Source: Selaginella moellendorffii | Taxonomy: Eukaryota; Streptophyta; Lycopodiopsida; Selaginellales; Selaginellaceae | Direction of reading: 5' to 3' | DNA: 37,432 nucleotides | Assembly: GCF_000143415.4 (NCBI RefSeq) | Contig: NW_003314372.1 | Span: forward strand, 123,985-161,416 | Shown: in pieces, positions 1 to 9,413 of the stretch | Layout: every line of letters starts with the position of its first letter | Numbering within the stretch: the first letter of the stretch is position 1 | Notes under the pieces: generated by a model | Databases searched by the model: none | The model's input: only the letters and a program-made list of their open reading frames with translations | What the model was told of the DNA's origin: nothing | Program-made: the position numbers and the translations under genes

Positions 1-855
1 GGCTGTTCTTGAGAGTCTTCGCGTGTAGGAGTGCGACGGTTCACGAGGAGGCGATGCTCGCCATCGGGGCACTGGCGGATGCTATCGGAGTGGAGTTCGG
101 GAAGTACATGCAGGAGTTTTACAGATACTTGGAGATGGGACTCCAAAACTTTGAGGAGTACCAGGTGTGCGCCGTGACGGTCGGGGTTGTGGGTGATATA
201 TGCCGAGCTCTCGAGGACAAAGTTCTCCCTTTTTGCGACGGGATAATGACACAGCTGCTCAAGGACCTGGGAAGCAACCAGCTCCACCGCTCCGTCAAGC
301 CGCCAATCTTCTCGTGCTTTGGAGACATTGCGTTGGCCATCGGGGAGAACTTTGAGAAGTACCTGAGCTACGCGATGCCGATGCTCCAGAGCGCTGCGGA
401 GCTCTCGGTCATGCAAGCGGCCGGAGACGATGAGATGCTCGACTACAACAACCAGCTGAGAACAGGGATACTGGAGGCGTACTCGGGGATTTTCCAGGCA
501 TTCAAAGGCACCAAGCCGGAGGCGATGATGCCTTACGTAGCTGGCATATTGCAGTTCATCGAGAGTGTGTACCAAGACAAGGAGAGGTACGTTTGCTTGT
601 TTTCTTTTCTTCTCTTTTCCCAGGATGATGAACCGAAGCTAACTTTTGTTCTTGTGCAGAGATGATGTGGTTCTTAAAGCTGCGGTGGGAGTGATGGGCG
701 ATATGGCCGACTGTTTAGCAGGCACCAGCGCACAGTTCTTCCGAAACTCGGCCTTCTACAAGGATTTCCTGGACGAGTGCTTGTCGTCGGACGATCACCG
801 GCTCAAGGAGACCGCGGAGTGGGCTCAGGCGACGATCAATCGCTACATGGTGTAA
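1..855 (+). CDS. KPNB1: Importin subunit beta-1, C-terminal part (5' partial)
   Basis: Nuclear import receptor of the karyopherin beta family. It binds importin alpha or cargo and nucleoporins and is released by Ran-GTP. Only the C-terminal HEAT-repeat region is present, and the gene runs off the left edge. The frame is open from base 3 (residues LFLRVF), and stretches such as ATVHEEAMLAIGAL, LQNFEEYQVC and LHRSVKPPIFSCFGDIALAIG match plant importin beta closely. Coding segments are 1-586 and 660-855, joined over a 73 nt intron (donor GTACGT, acceptor TGTGCAG) that preserves an AG|A arginine codon. The last exon ends in ATINRYMV and TAA at 853-855. Identification is from remembered family sequence. 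The splice junction is read directly and restores frame. Confidence 0.93.
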
Positions 856-1245
856 CGCTCGCTCGAGAGGTAACAAGCTTGATCCTTAGACTCCCATCCA
901 TCATCGGTCTTCCTCCATATTCATTCATTTCTTTTGAGCTTTCTTCTTCTTCGCTTTCATTGCGCTTCCTTGTAAACTTGAGTCCTCTTCTCCCTCGCCA
1001 TCTCCATCTTTCTTCCATTTTTTTTTTCTTTGCTTTGGTCATTCTTCTTTTTTCTTTTTCCACTCTTTGAGCCTTTGGGCTTTTAGAAATTTAGCAGCAG
1101 CTCCGGCTCCCGAGTGAGAGAGCAGCAGCGTGAAAAGAGTCAGTTTGAGTGAGGGCAGCGAAGCGTATAATTTTGTCCAATACGTGTTCTCGCTGCCCTC
1201 TTTTGTAGGTGAAAGAGGTCCCGAGCGATGGAACCTCACAGAAAA
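856..1245 (+). other. Probable 3' UTR of the importin gene
   Basis: After the importin stop codon the sequence is pyrimidine-rich (long CT/T runs at about 900-1070) and has no coding resemblance. The composition turns abruptly AT-rich near 1,245, a reasonable guess for the end of the transcribed region. Short reading frames here on both strands are low-complexity and were not accepted. Confidence 0.4.
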
Positions 1246-1997
1246 AAGTCAGTGTAATTTTTATTTAAAGAAATTATTATTACACAAAATAAAAACTAAT
1301 TTTTAACTGCTACAAGGAATAAACTTAACAATATTTATTATTAATTGACCATATCATGACTCAAAAACCAAATAGTGAGGTGATTTAGGTAAAGCTGATG
1401 TAATACATTTTACTTTTTGCCAAATTCATAATCAATTTACAAACGTTATTGCCGCTTTGTTGCAATGCATCCCAACACAACAAAAGGATCTAATCATGCT
1501 TTTAAAGAAATCTACATTCCATGATTTATAACAGAACCCTAAGATTAAGAATTTTCTTTACTAACCATGGTGTTTTAAAAATCTTAATGATGATTATAGA
1601 AAGTTCCGGTCGTGCGTTCGAATCCCGTCCCCAGGCAGAGCGGGGGTGCGTTCACGGGTTCGAATCCACTCTGACTTCTTATCATTGCTCCAAAGGGAGG
1701 ATGAAATAAATACTGTGCCTAGAGGAAGGAGAGACTAGCTAGTACAACAAAGAGGAGGCCTTTGATTTCCCTACGCCCTGTCTGTTCTAGCTAGGAGAAT
1801 AGCTAAAAGCTCTTGAAACAATCCCCACCACCACCGGACTTTTACTCCTCTCATGCTCCAAATCTCTTCTCTTCTTCCAAGTTTTGCTGCTGCTGCTGCT
1901 GTTGATTGATGCTTTGCTTACTTGCTGCTGCTGCTGCTTCATTGATCCATTCAAATCCTTGCGTTTGCTCCAGCTGCTGGCTTAATCTTCCTCTCCT
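1246..1997. other. Intergenic region; right part probably 3' UTR of the F-box gene
   Basis: The first 350 bases are AT-rich with no recognisable gene. A tRNA-like remnant (separate entry) lies at about 1,600-1,680. From about 1,740 to 1,997 the sequence is CT-rich and includes two GCTGCTGCTGCTGCT runs (near 1,885-1,902 and 1,923-1,940). Read on the minus strand these are CAG repeats just downstream of the F-box stop codon, so they probably lie in its 3' UTR. Confidence 0.4.
1598..1682 (+). pseudogene. tRNA-like remnant with two box B/T-arm motifs
   Basis: Two motifs of the internal Pol III box B type occur 45 bases apart: GTTCGAATCCC near 1,617 and GGGTTCGAATCC near 1,659. The second is followed by ACTCTGAC, which resembles the 3' end of a plant leucine tRNA (T-arm plus an acceptor ending in TCTGAC). 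The T-stems pair poorly. No box A, D-arm, anticodon arm or matching 5' acceptor strand is visible. It is therefore a tRNA-derived scrap or the head of a decayed SINE, not a working tRNA gene. Confidence 0.35.
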
Positions 1998-3326
1998 CTA
2001 CGCAGCCATCACCGCACAGTTGTATATGAAAGTCCCCAGCATGGTCACGTATCGCCACACTGGTCGCTCCTCCTGTTCCTCCTGTGATGTTTGAGCACCA
2101 CCACCTCGAGCTGGTCTCCAGGCCCAGATCTCGATCCGATCAGGAGCGTCCTGACCACCAATCACGTACAGCTCGCCCTCCATGGCCTTGAACGCTATCC
2201 CCCACCCGGAGTTAAAGTCCGCTCTCACCGGAACCTCTCCCAGCGTTCTCCAGTCGTTTCTCATCTTGTTATACACCTTGAGCTCGTTGAGCGCCGTGTC
2301 CAGCGCGTAGAGCTGGTTGTCCACCACCGCCACCAGCGGCGGCGCCGTCTGGGACTGCTCGCTCGTCCCAAAGTACATGTTTGGGATCAATCTCCACGTC
2401 CCGGTAGCCGGATCGTATTCCTCTCCGCAAGTTAGCTGATCCTGTCCATCCTTGCCACCGATCACGTAGAACTTCCCATCCATGTAGAACCCCGAGCAAA
2501 GCCTCCGGCACCTGTTAAGATCCGGGAGTGGCTCCCAAGTCCCGGCCACCGAGTTGTATCTCTCGGCGCTCTTGAGGTTGTCGGTTCCAACCATGCTCGT
2601 CCCGCCAGCCACGAAACCATAGTTTCCACAGCTCGCCGACGCGTATAAGCTCCTCGACTGGATCATGTCCGGGCCTTTGATCCACTTGTCCTGGACCAGG
2701 TCGTAAATCCACACCACGTAGCCTTTGATCTCCATGCCTCGCACCAGCAGCTGTGTTCCGGCCGTGAGAGTCTCCTTGTCGCTCACCTCGAATGCGTAGT
2801 CGGACGGGATGGACTGGAGCTGCCGCCATGTCCTCTCCCGGGGATTGAAAGCTCGCCACACTCGCTGGTGGCCATCGCTGAGAATGTACATCCACTGCTC
2901 CACGATGCCCAGCTGCTGGCGGGCCTTGTAAATCTCTCCACGCTTGAGCTTGTCGTAGAACTTGCGGCTAACTGTGAAGTACTGCCAGTACGTTGATCTG
3001 GGCAGCCTCGCCAGGCACAGCAGCGCTAGATCGTCCGTCAAACCTGGAATGAGCTCTTGCTCCTCGTCGTGTTCTTCGTCTTCCAGAGGATCTCCATTCT
3101 CGAATCCACTGCTGCTGGTGCTAGTGTGATGGTAGCCATTCAACCTGGCGCGCTTAGGTCGGTCGTGGAATCCATTCTTCTTCCCATTCTTGGGCCGCCC
3201 GTTCTGTGGATGCTGCAAGGAAAGGCGCAGACCATTGGCGAGATGATCCCTATTCTCGGATCCTGCGTGATCACGGTAGGCCATCTCCATCCCCTTGCTG
3301 CAGCCGCTCCCATCACAGTAAGCCAT
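1998..3326 (-). CDS. F-box/kelch-repeat protein, SKIP11-like
   Basis: Predicted substrate-recognition subunit of an SCF E3 ubiquitin ligase. The F-box would bind SKP1/ASK proteins and the kelch propeller would bind the target. The intronless frame gives 442 residues from the first ATG (3326). The frame continues open 11 codons upstream, but only to a TTG. Residues 1-90 are a variable, basic then acidic leader (EDEEHDEEQE). The F-box is at about 92-136, starting LIPGLTDDLALLCLARLPRS, the form typical of the plant SKIP11/At1g26930 group. Kelch signatures follow: FVAGGTS with ERYNSVAGTWEPLP, FYVIGGKDG with EEYDPATGTWRLIP, and LYVIGGQD near the end. Family is confident; the closest ortholog is not determined. 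Confidence 0.9.
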   Translation of the reverse strand: MAYCDGSGCSKGMEMAYRDHAGSENRDHLANGLRLSLQHPQNGRPKNGKKNGFHDRPKRARLNGYHHTSTSSSGFENGDPLEDEEHDEEQELIPGLTDDLALLCLARLPRSTYWQYFTVSRKFYDKLKRGEIYKARQQLGIVEQWMYILSDGHQRVWRAFNPRERTWRQLQSIPSDYAFEVSDKETLTAGTQLLVRGMEIKGYVVWIYDLVQDKWIKGPDMIQSRSLYASASCGNYGFVAGGTSMVGTDNLKSAERYNSVAGTWEPLPDLNRCRRLCSGFYMDGKFYVIGGKDGQDQLTCGEEYDPATGTWRLIPNMYFGTSEQSQTAPPLVAVVDNQLYALDTALNELKVYNKMRNDWRTLGEVPVRADFNSGWGIAFKAMEGELYVIGGQDAPDRIEIWAWRPARGGGAQTSQEEQEERPVWRYVTMLGTFIYNCAVMAA

Positions 3327-3901
3327 GCCGCAGCAACGACGACGGCGACGACGCGGCAAAGATTCCAGCTCCTCCTCCCATGCCCAATCTACGCGGCCGC
3401 TGGAGCTAGCAATGCCCGCGCAGCCGTCGAGAATTTCTTGTCCTCCGCGCCATAGCCCGCACGCCGCGCATCAATCGCCGGCAGATCTAGGCGAATCCAC
3501 CGGACAAGAAGCGCGATTCATGCCTAGATCTAGATCGCTCCGCAAGAAATCCAGCTAACCCTAGCGCGCGCTCCCAGCGAAGACGACGAAACCAACGAAA
3601 CGAACCCTTGCTTGAATGAGGAGAGATGCTCCTCTCGCCTGTGTGGTCATTGGGCCTAGGTCCGGCACTAGCTTCGGCGCCACACCAACCGCCGAGCCAG
3701 TCGCCGAGCCAGCACCGAGCCACCGTGGCGGTCATGACGTGACGGGCGTCGACGGGTGTCCGTTCCGTCGCGGGACTCAATCATTTTGGTCAACCCCCAG
3801 ACCGCATATTCCGCGTTTACCGTCAAAAACTTAAATATCTCCGTTTCCCGCCCTGTGTTTAGGGTTCTTTTTTTTTTTTTTAGGGTTCTTCGCTGCGAGA
3901 T
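3327..3901. promoter_or_regulatory. Upstream region of the F-box gene and 3' flank of the coiled-coil gene
   Basis: This 575-base gap separates two minus-strand genes. It must hold the 5' UTR/promoter of the F-box gene and the 3' UTR of the upstream coiled-coil gene. Two TTTAGGGTTC motifs (AACCCTAAA on the minus strand, telo-box type) flank a poly-T run at about 3,858-3,890. Telo boxes are known near the starts of many plant housekeeping genes. No supported coding region is seen; the short frames here are compositional. Confidence 0.4.
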
Positions 3902-6900
3902 TTATTTCTTCGCAGCGTTCCTCAGGCTCCGGATCGTCATCACAAGCTCCTCGCGCTCCGCCTCCACCTGCGCGAATCGGAGGCTCATGCTCAGGTACCT
4001 CTCGCGCATCTCGCCGAGCTCGGTTTCCAGATCGCTGCTCTTGCGCTTGTATCCCAGCAGGCTGCTCACGACGTGATCGACGTCTCCCAGATTCTGGAGC
4101 GCCGCGGCATGGACGTTCTGCTGTGTCGCGAATGCGCTGCAATGAATGGGTAAAAATCGACCAACTCTCGAAAAGCTTCTAACCTGCGGAGTTGTTCTTT
4201 GTACATGGTGTTGGATTCCAGAGCTTCTGCGAGCTCTGTCTCGAGGCTTGCTACTCTCTCCAGTGTGCTCCCCCACTTGGAGCTCTCTTTGAATCTAGTG
4301 AGCTTCTCTTGGAGCTGAGCGTTCACCTGGAATGATCGATAGCAAAGTAAGTTTTTCTCGCCCAGAGAATTGATGTCCACTTGCCTGCTGCATTCTCTGG
4401 AGCTCCTTTTGTAGTAGCTCCTGCGAGCTTGGAAAGTTGGCCTCCTGCATGAAACTTCGATTAGAAACTGGAGAGTTTTTTGTTTTGCCTCAACCTCATC
4501 TTTTTGTTGTTGCTGTTGCTGTTCGTCGGTTTTCTTGATCGAGTTGGAATTAACTTCCTTTTGCCTTGCAGCAACCTCTCGTTTCAAGCTCTCGGATTCA
4601 GCAGCCTTTAGCTTCAGCTCCACCTGTTCCAATCCAGTTATAGAGCTTGAACGACGCGAAAGGACAGACATCCAAAGAAGAGAACATAGAGGACGACATT
4701 GGAAAACTGAGTAAAACTGGACCAACTAGAAACTGAGAAACTTGGACGAAAGATCGGAAACTTGGAGGGAAAGAAATTGGTACCTCGAGGGACTTGATCT
4801 TATCTCGAAGAAGGATAAGCTCCTGGCCTTCTCGTGTTCCAACCTTAACATTGCACTTCGATAATGATCTTGCAAGGACGCCATTACTTCCAGGTGCTAT
4901 CTTACCGTTTTCGTCTCCGCCACCTCTCCGCTTCTTCACATCAGCTTCCAGGCACTCGACCCGTCTTCTCAGCTCTTCTCTCTCGGCGTCTTGCTCGGTC
5001 ATCTTTTGCTTCATCTCGCTGTTTTGACGCCGAAGTTTGATGGACTCACATCTCTGCTCCACTTCCAGAGCCCGGCTGGCCGACTGCTCCGCCTGGAGCC
5101 TCGAGACACGGTCGTCCACCGCCGCTTTCGACTGCCTGAGCTGCTCCATCTCGGACACCGTCTCAGATAGCTCCGAAACTTTGGCGTCGAGAGAGGATTT
5201 CTCGTCCAGAAGGCTGATCTTCTCTTGGCTGAGAGTGTGGAGGCTGGTCTCTAGCTCGGACTTGGCGCTCTGGAGGCCTGCTACTGCTTCCCTGTGCTGC
5301 TCGAGCTGGTCGGAGATTTCGATATACTTGGCCCGTAGCTCCGAGTTTTCTCGCTCCAACTTCTGGATTTGACTTTCGAGAGCTGCTTTCTCCGCTGCTA
5401 GAGTCCGAGCACTAGCCTCGAGCTGAGCAATCCTTGCAGCCGACTTCTCGAGCTCGGAGGTAACTTCCATTTCTCGTTTCCTCGACGTGCTTAGAACCTC
5501 TCTGACAGTTTCTTCGTGTTCTCTATTCAGGGAATCGGCCTGTGCTTCCGCCACTTCCAGCCTCTCCTCAAGCTCTGTCCTGGCGTCCTCCCACTCAAGC
5601 TTCTCAGCACGAAGCTCCGATGCCTCGATCAAGGCCTGCGAAGCCAGATGCTCCTTCTCGTCGCAGGTAGCGTCCATTTGATCCGTCAACCTCTGGAGCT
5701 CGGCTTGGAGCCGCTCCACGGCAACCGACCTGTCCAACTGTGCTCTCTCATCGATTCTCCTCGACTTCTCTTCCGCCTCAGCCTTGGACTTCGCCATCTT
5801 TCGAAGCTCCTCGTTTAGTCTCCCCAGCTCGGCTTCCACTTCCACCACCTTGCCTTCAGCAGATTTTCTCGCCACTACACACTCCTCGTAGCTCTTCCTC
5901 GCAGTGGCCAGCTTCTCCTCCATCTCTCGGACCTCTTCTTCACGAGCCTCTTTCAGTTCTCTCATCTCCTCAAGCTGATTCTCGAGCCCCTTACGTGCAT
6001 GGACTTGAGAGTCCCTCTCTTCCAGCGCCTGAGCCAGCTCCACCTCGAAGCCATGAACCTTAAACTCGTACTCCTTGTTCGTCTGCTCCTGTGATTCCTG
6101 TAGCTTGCTTCTCTCTTTCTCGAGCTCCTTCACCCGGTTCTCGCTCGCAAAGCTTTGCATCCGGTACGTCTCTCTCTCCTCGGTCACGAAGTTTAGCTGC
6201 GCCTCGAGCCCCGCGATCCTCTCCGTCAGCTGCCAGTTCTCGTCCTCCAAGTGGCTTAGGTGCTTCTCCAGGCTCGCCTTTGCGCTTCCAAACTCCGCCA
6301 CCCTCTTCTCCAACGTGCTCCTCGCTGAGAGCTCCACCTCGAGCAGCGCATTCGACTCCGCCAGCTCTCCCATTATCCCATCGAGCTTCTCCTTCAAGAA
6401 CTTGTTGTCGTCCTGTCCGGTGTGGAGCATCCTTCCAAGCTCGAACCTTTCAAGCTCCAGGCCGTCAACTCTCGTCTCCAGCTCCTGCTTCTTGAGCTCC
6501 ACAGCCTCGAACTCCCTCTTGGTCGACGAAAGCTGGAGCTCCAGATCGACGATGCGCGAAGTGCTCAGTATCTCCCGGCTCTGGAGCTCCTGGATCCTGC
6601 TCTCAAGCTCGCTGTTGGACGCCTCCAGCATCACGATCTTCGACTCCATATCACTGACCTTCGCAGCTTTGCATGTCAAGAGCTGCGTCTTCTCCCCCAG
6701 ATCCGACTCATACTTTCGAGCTAGAGATCGCGACTTCAAGTTCTCGCTCTCCAAGTCCGCGAGCCTGTAAGCTAGATCGGTTTTGGCCACCTCGAGGCTG
6801 GTTAGAGCCTCCTCGACTTCGTCCTTCCTCTTGCGGTTCTCGGAGTTTTCCTTCTTCACCGTCTCGAGCTCGGTCTGGAGATCCGCCACCAGCCCGAAAG

Positions 6901-9413
6901 TCATGGAGTACTTCTCGTGCATCTCGTCTGCTCGCTCCTTGAGCCGGAGCTCCCGGCCCGAGAAGGCCTCTCGATCCATGGCGTGCATGGCTCTCGATGC
7001 CTTGAGGTCCGACTTGAGAGCTTGGATCTCCTCGAGCGAGCTCTTGAGCCGGGCTTCCAGGTCGACTTTGGCGAACTTAAACTCCTTGCACAACGACTCG
7101 AGCTGCGAGAGCTTGTCATTTGTGTTTTGATGTTCTCTCCGGAACTTCTGGAGCTTCTCCTCCATGTCCGTCATCCCAAGGTAGTCCGACTCTCCAGAAA
7201 ATCGCGAGAGCTCCTTGTTGGCGATGTTGAGCTTGAAGATCAAGTCTATGTTCTCGTCCGTCAGCTCTTTTATATCCACCTCGAGCTCCTCCACTTCTTT
7301 CTTGAGCTCTACGAGCTCGTTTGGATCGATGAGATCGCTGGCTGCTTGAATCGCCTCTAGGCTCGCCAACTTTTGTTGCAACGAGTTCAGCTCTTCCTCT
7401 CTGTCTTGAACTTTCTGTGAGAGTACTCGCTCCACTTCTCCCATCGTCTGCTCCTGATCGACCAAAGAGTTTTGGAGCTCCATGTTCTTCACGGACATGT
7501 CTTCCATCTTCTTCCTCTCGTCTGCCAGCGTCTCTTCCAGCTCTCTCACCGTCGACGAGAGCTTCTCCTTCTCTTCCTGGATCTTATCCAGCCGTGTGGC
7601 GAGATTTTCCTTAGATTCCTTCTCGTACGCCAAAACTTGCTGGAGCTCTTTGATGATATGCTTGCAGTCTTCAAGTTCGAGCTTCAAGCTGGCTTGTTGC
7701 TCGTCCAGGCCCTGCTTTTCTACTCTGAATCGCTGCATGGCTTCTTGTAAGCTGTCGAGAGCCGAGCTCTTCTCTTCTCTTGTAGCTATACTTTCGTCAA
7801 GTTGGCGCTTCAGGGAGCTTATCTCCTCTCTCAAACCATCCCTTTCACCCGTGAGAACAGTGAATTCCTCCTCTCTCGCGGATGCACGGCTTTCTTGATC
7901 GAGAAGCTGCTGCTTGAGCTTCTCTAGCTCTTCTTCCAACTTTGACACCGCTTCATCGACATTGCCAGGAGCTTTGTTATCTCCAGAAAGCCGCGCTACT
8001 GTTGCGGATGGCAAACTCGTCCTCGCCGCCGGTTTTAAAGGAGTAGCGAGCGACTTGATCGACTCAGTGCTTGCTCTAAGTCTTCCAGTTCGCTCCAGCC
8101 TCGAGTTAAAGCTGCCGGTGTTTGCCGTGCTTGCCGGGGACGGCACTTCCGGGGAGTTGTAAAAGTTCTTGCCGCTTCCATTCGCCACCGGAGTTGAGAC
8201 ATCCGAAGAGTCGGAGTTATACCTCGAAAGGACCTTGTCCTGTAAAAGAGAAAAAAAATAAATCATATCGACCTTTTTTTTTGGGTGGAAGTTCTACTCA
8301 CTCTACTTGGCGTGGGAGGAGGGAGATTCGTTGACGAGCTAACACTGGAATCATCCTCATCTTCCGAGAGTTGGTCGTTTAGTTCGGCTGTAACTTCCTT
8401 CGGTTGCTCAACTTCGCCACTGTCATTGACGTGAAAGAAAGTCAGTGATCCCTCATTGAAAAAATCTTGCTAGCGGCGAGCGCGTAGTACCTGTTTGTGC
8501 TCGGGCTGTCTGCCGACGTGAGGCATTGAAGCTTGATCTGTGGGAAGTGGGGTGAGAATCGAACAAATAAAAGAAATGGTACTACGTGAGCGGAACATTT
8601 AATTAGACTCGGCGAGAAACTTACGTGCAAAACAGTGCCTGTGGAACAGCTCTTGAGTGGGAAAGCATACGATGCTGCTGAAGTGACCGAGACATAATCC
8701 GCTAAGTTGAGCGTGATCTCTCCTAGAACCCGTGTAGGACTCTACAAAAAGAGAAAGAAGATCACCGCTAGCATTAGAATGAACAAGCAGAGATCATACA
8801 GATCTAGCATAGGAACTTTGATCCATCACGAAGAAAACGATCATAGAAATCACGACAAGAATTACCACCACGAACACAATCATGATCTAACAAAGATAGA
8901 ACGCATTCATGCAAGAAAAGAGGCCGCCATAAAGACGAACACGAAAACTTCACACTCACGAAGAAAAAAGAAGCAAAGCACGCCAACAAAAGAAGGAAAA
9001 AGAGAGCAAGAGAAAGAAATTTACCATTCCAATGACGAACTTGTAGAGCTTGGCCTCGTAAGAATTCGTGCGCGTCTCGTGAACAAGCCTGGTGGATTCG
9101 ATGATGGCGTCGGGCCATCGGCAAGCCCCACTCTGCGCCACGGATTTGGCAGTCTTGGCAGTCGTCTTGCCAGTCTCGATGGATTCCAGCGACACGTAGA
9201 GCTTCTCCCATCCAGAATGCGGTACCTGGAAGGAAGGAAATCATCCAATCACTCACCAATAATCCAATCCCAAGAACTAGCAAAGACGAGAGAAATCTCC
9301 ACTCCAGTGATGATCCAATCACTCAATCATACCCGAGTGGCGTGGAAGACGAACTTGAATTCGATCCTCTCGCGAAATTTCTCGGGCTTCTTCTTCCCCG
9401 CCTTGCCGCTCAT
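3902..9413 (-). CDS. NT-C2 domain plus long coiled-coil protein ('myosin heavy chain-related' type)
   Basis: Ten coding exons on the minus strand, all junctions keeping frame: 9413-9333, 9225-9025, 8741-8625, 8537-8491, 8419-8302, 8239-4784, 4623-4495, 4444-4385, 4326-4184, 4136-3902. They total 4,587 nt, or 1,528 residues. ATG 9413 is the start because it opens straight into the N-terminal C2 (EEIG1/EHBP1-type) domain, about residues 1-135, with EFKFVFHATRVP, RWPDAIIESTRLV, KLYKFVIGM and LGEITLNLADYV. A Ser/Pro-rich linker follows, then a nearly continuous coiled coil to the C-terminus. Arabidopsis proteins with this layout are called myosin heavy chain-related but have no motor; an organelle or cytoskeleton tethering role is inference. 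Introns are 46-208 nt. The intron after exon 8 starts GCAAGT, a GC-AG intron. Confidence 0.88.

Noticed and set aside
1598-1682. A functional tRNA-Leu gene
   Set aside because: No 5' half, box A or anticodon arm; the T-stems do not pair well.
5037-8162. Many plus-strand frames of 60-230 codons, very rich in Ser/Leu/Arg
   Set aside because: They are antisense shadows of the long coiled-coil exon (4784-8239, minus); Glu/Lys/Leu codons read backwards give Ser/Leu/Phe runs.
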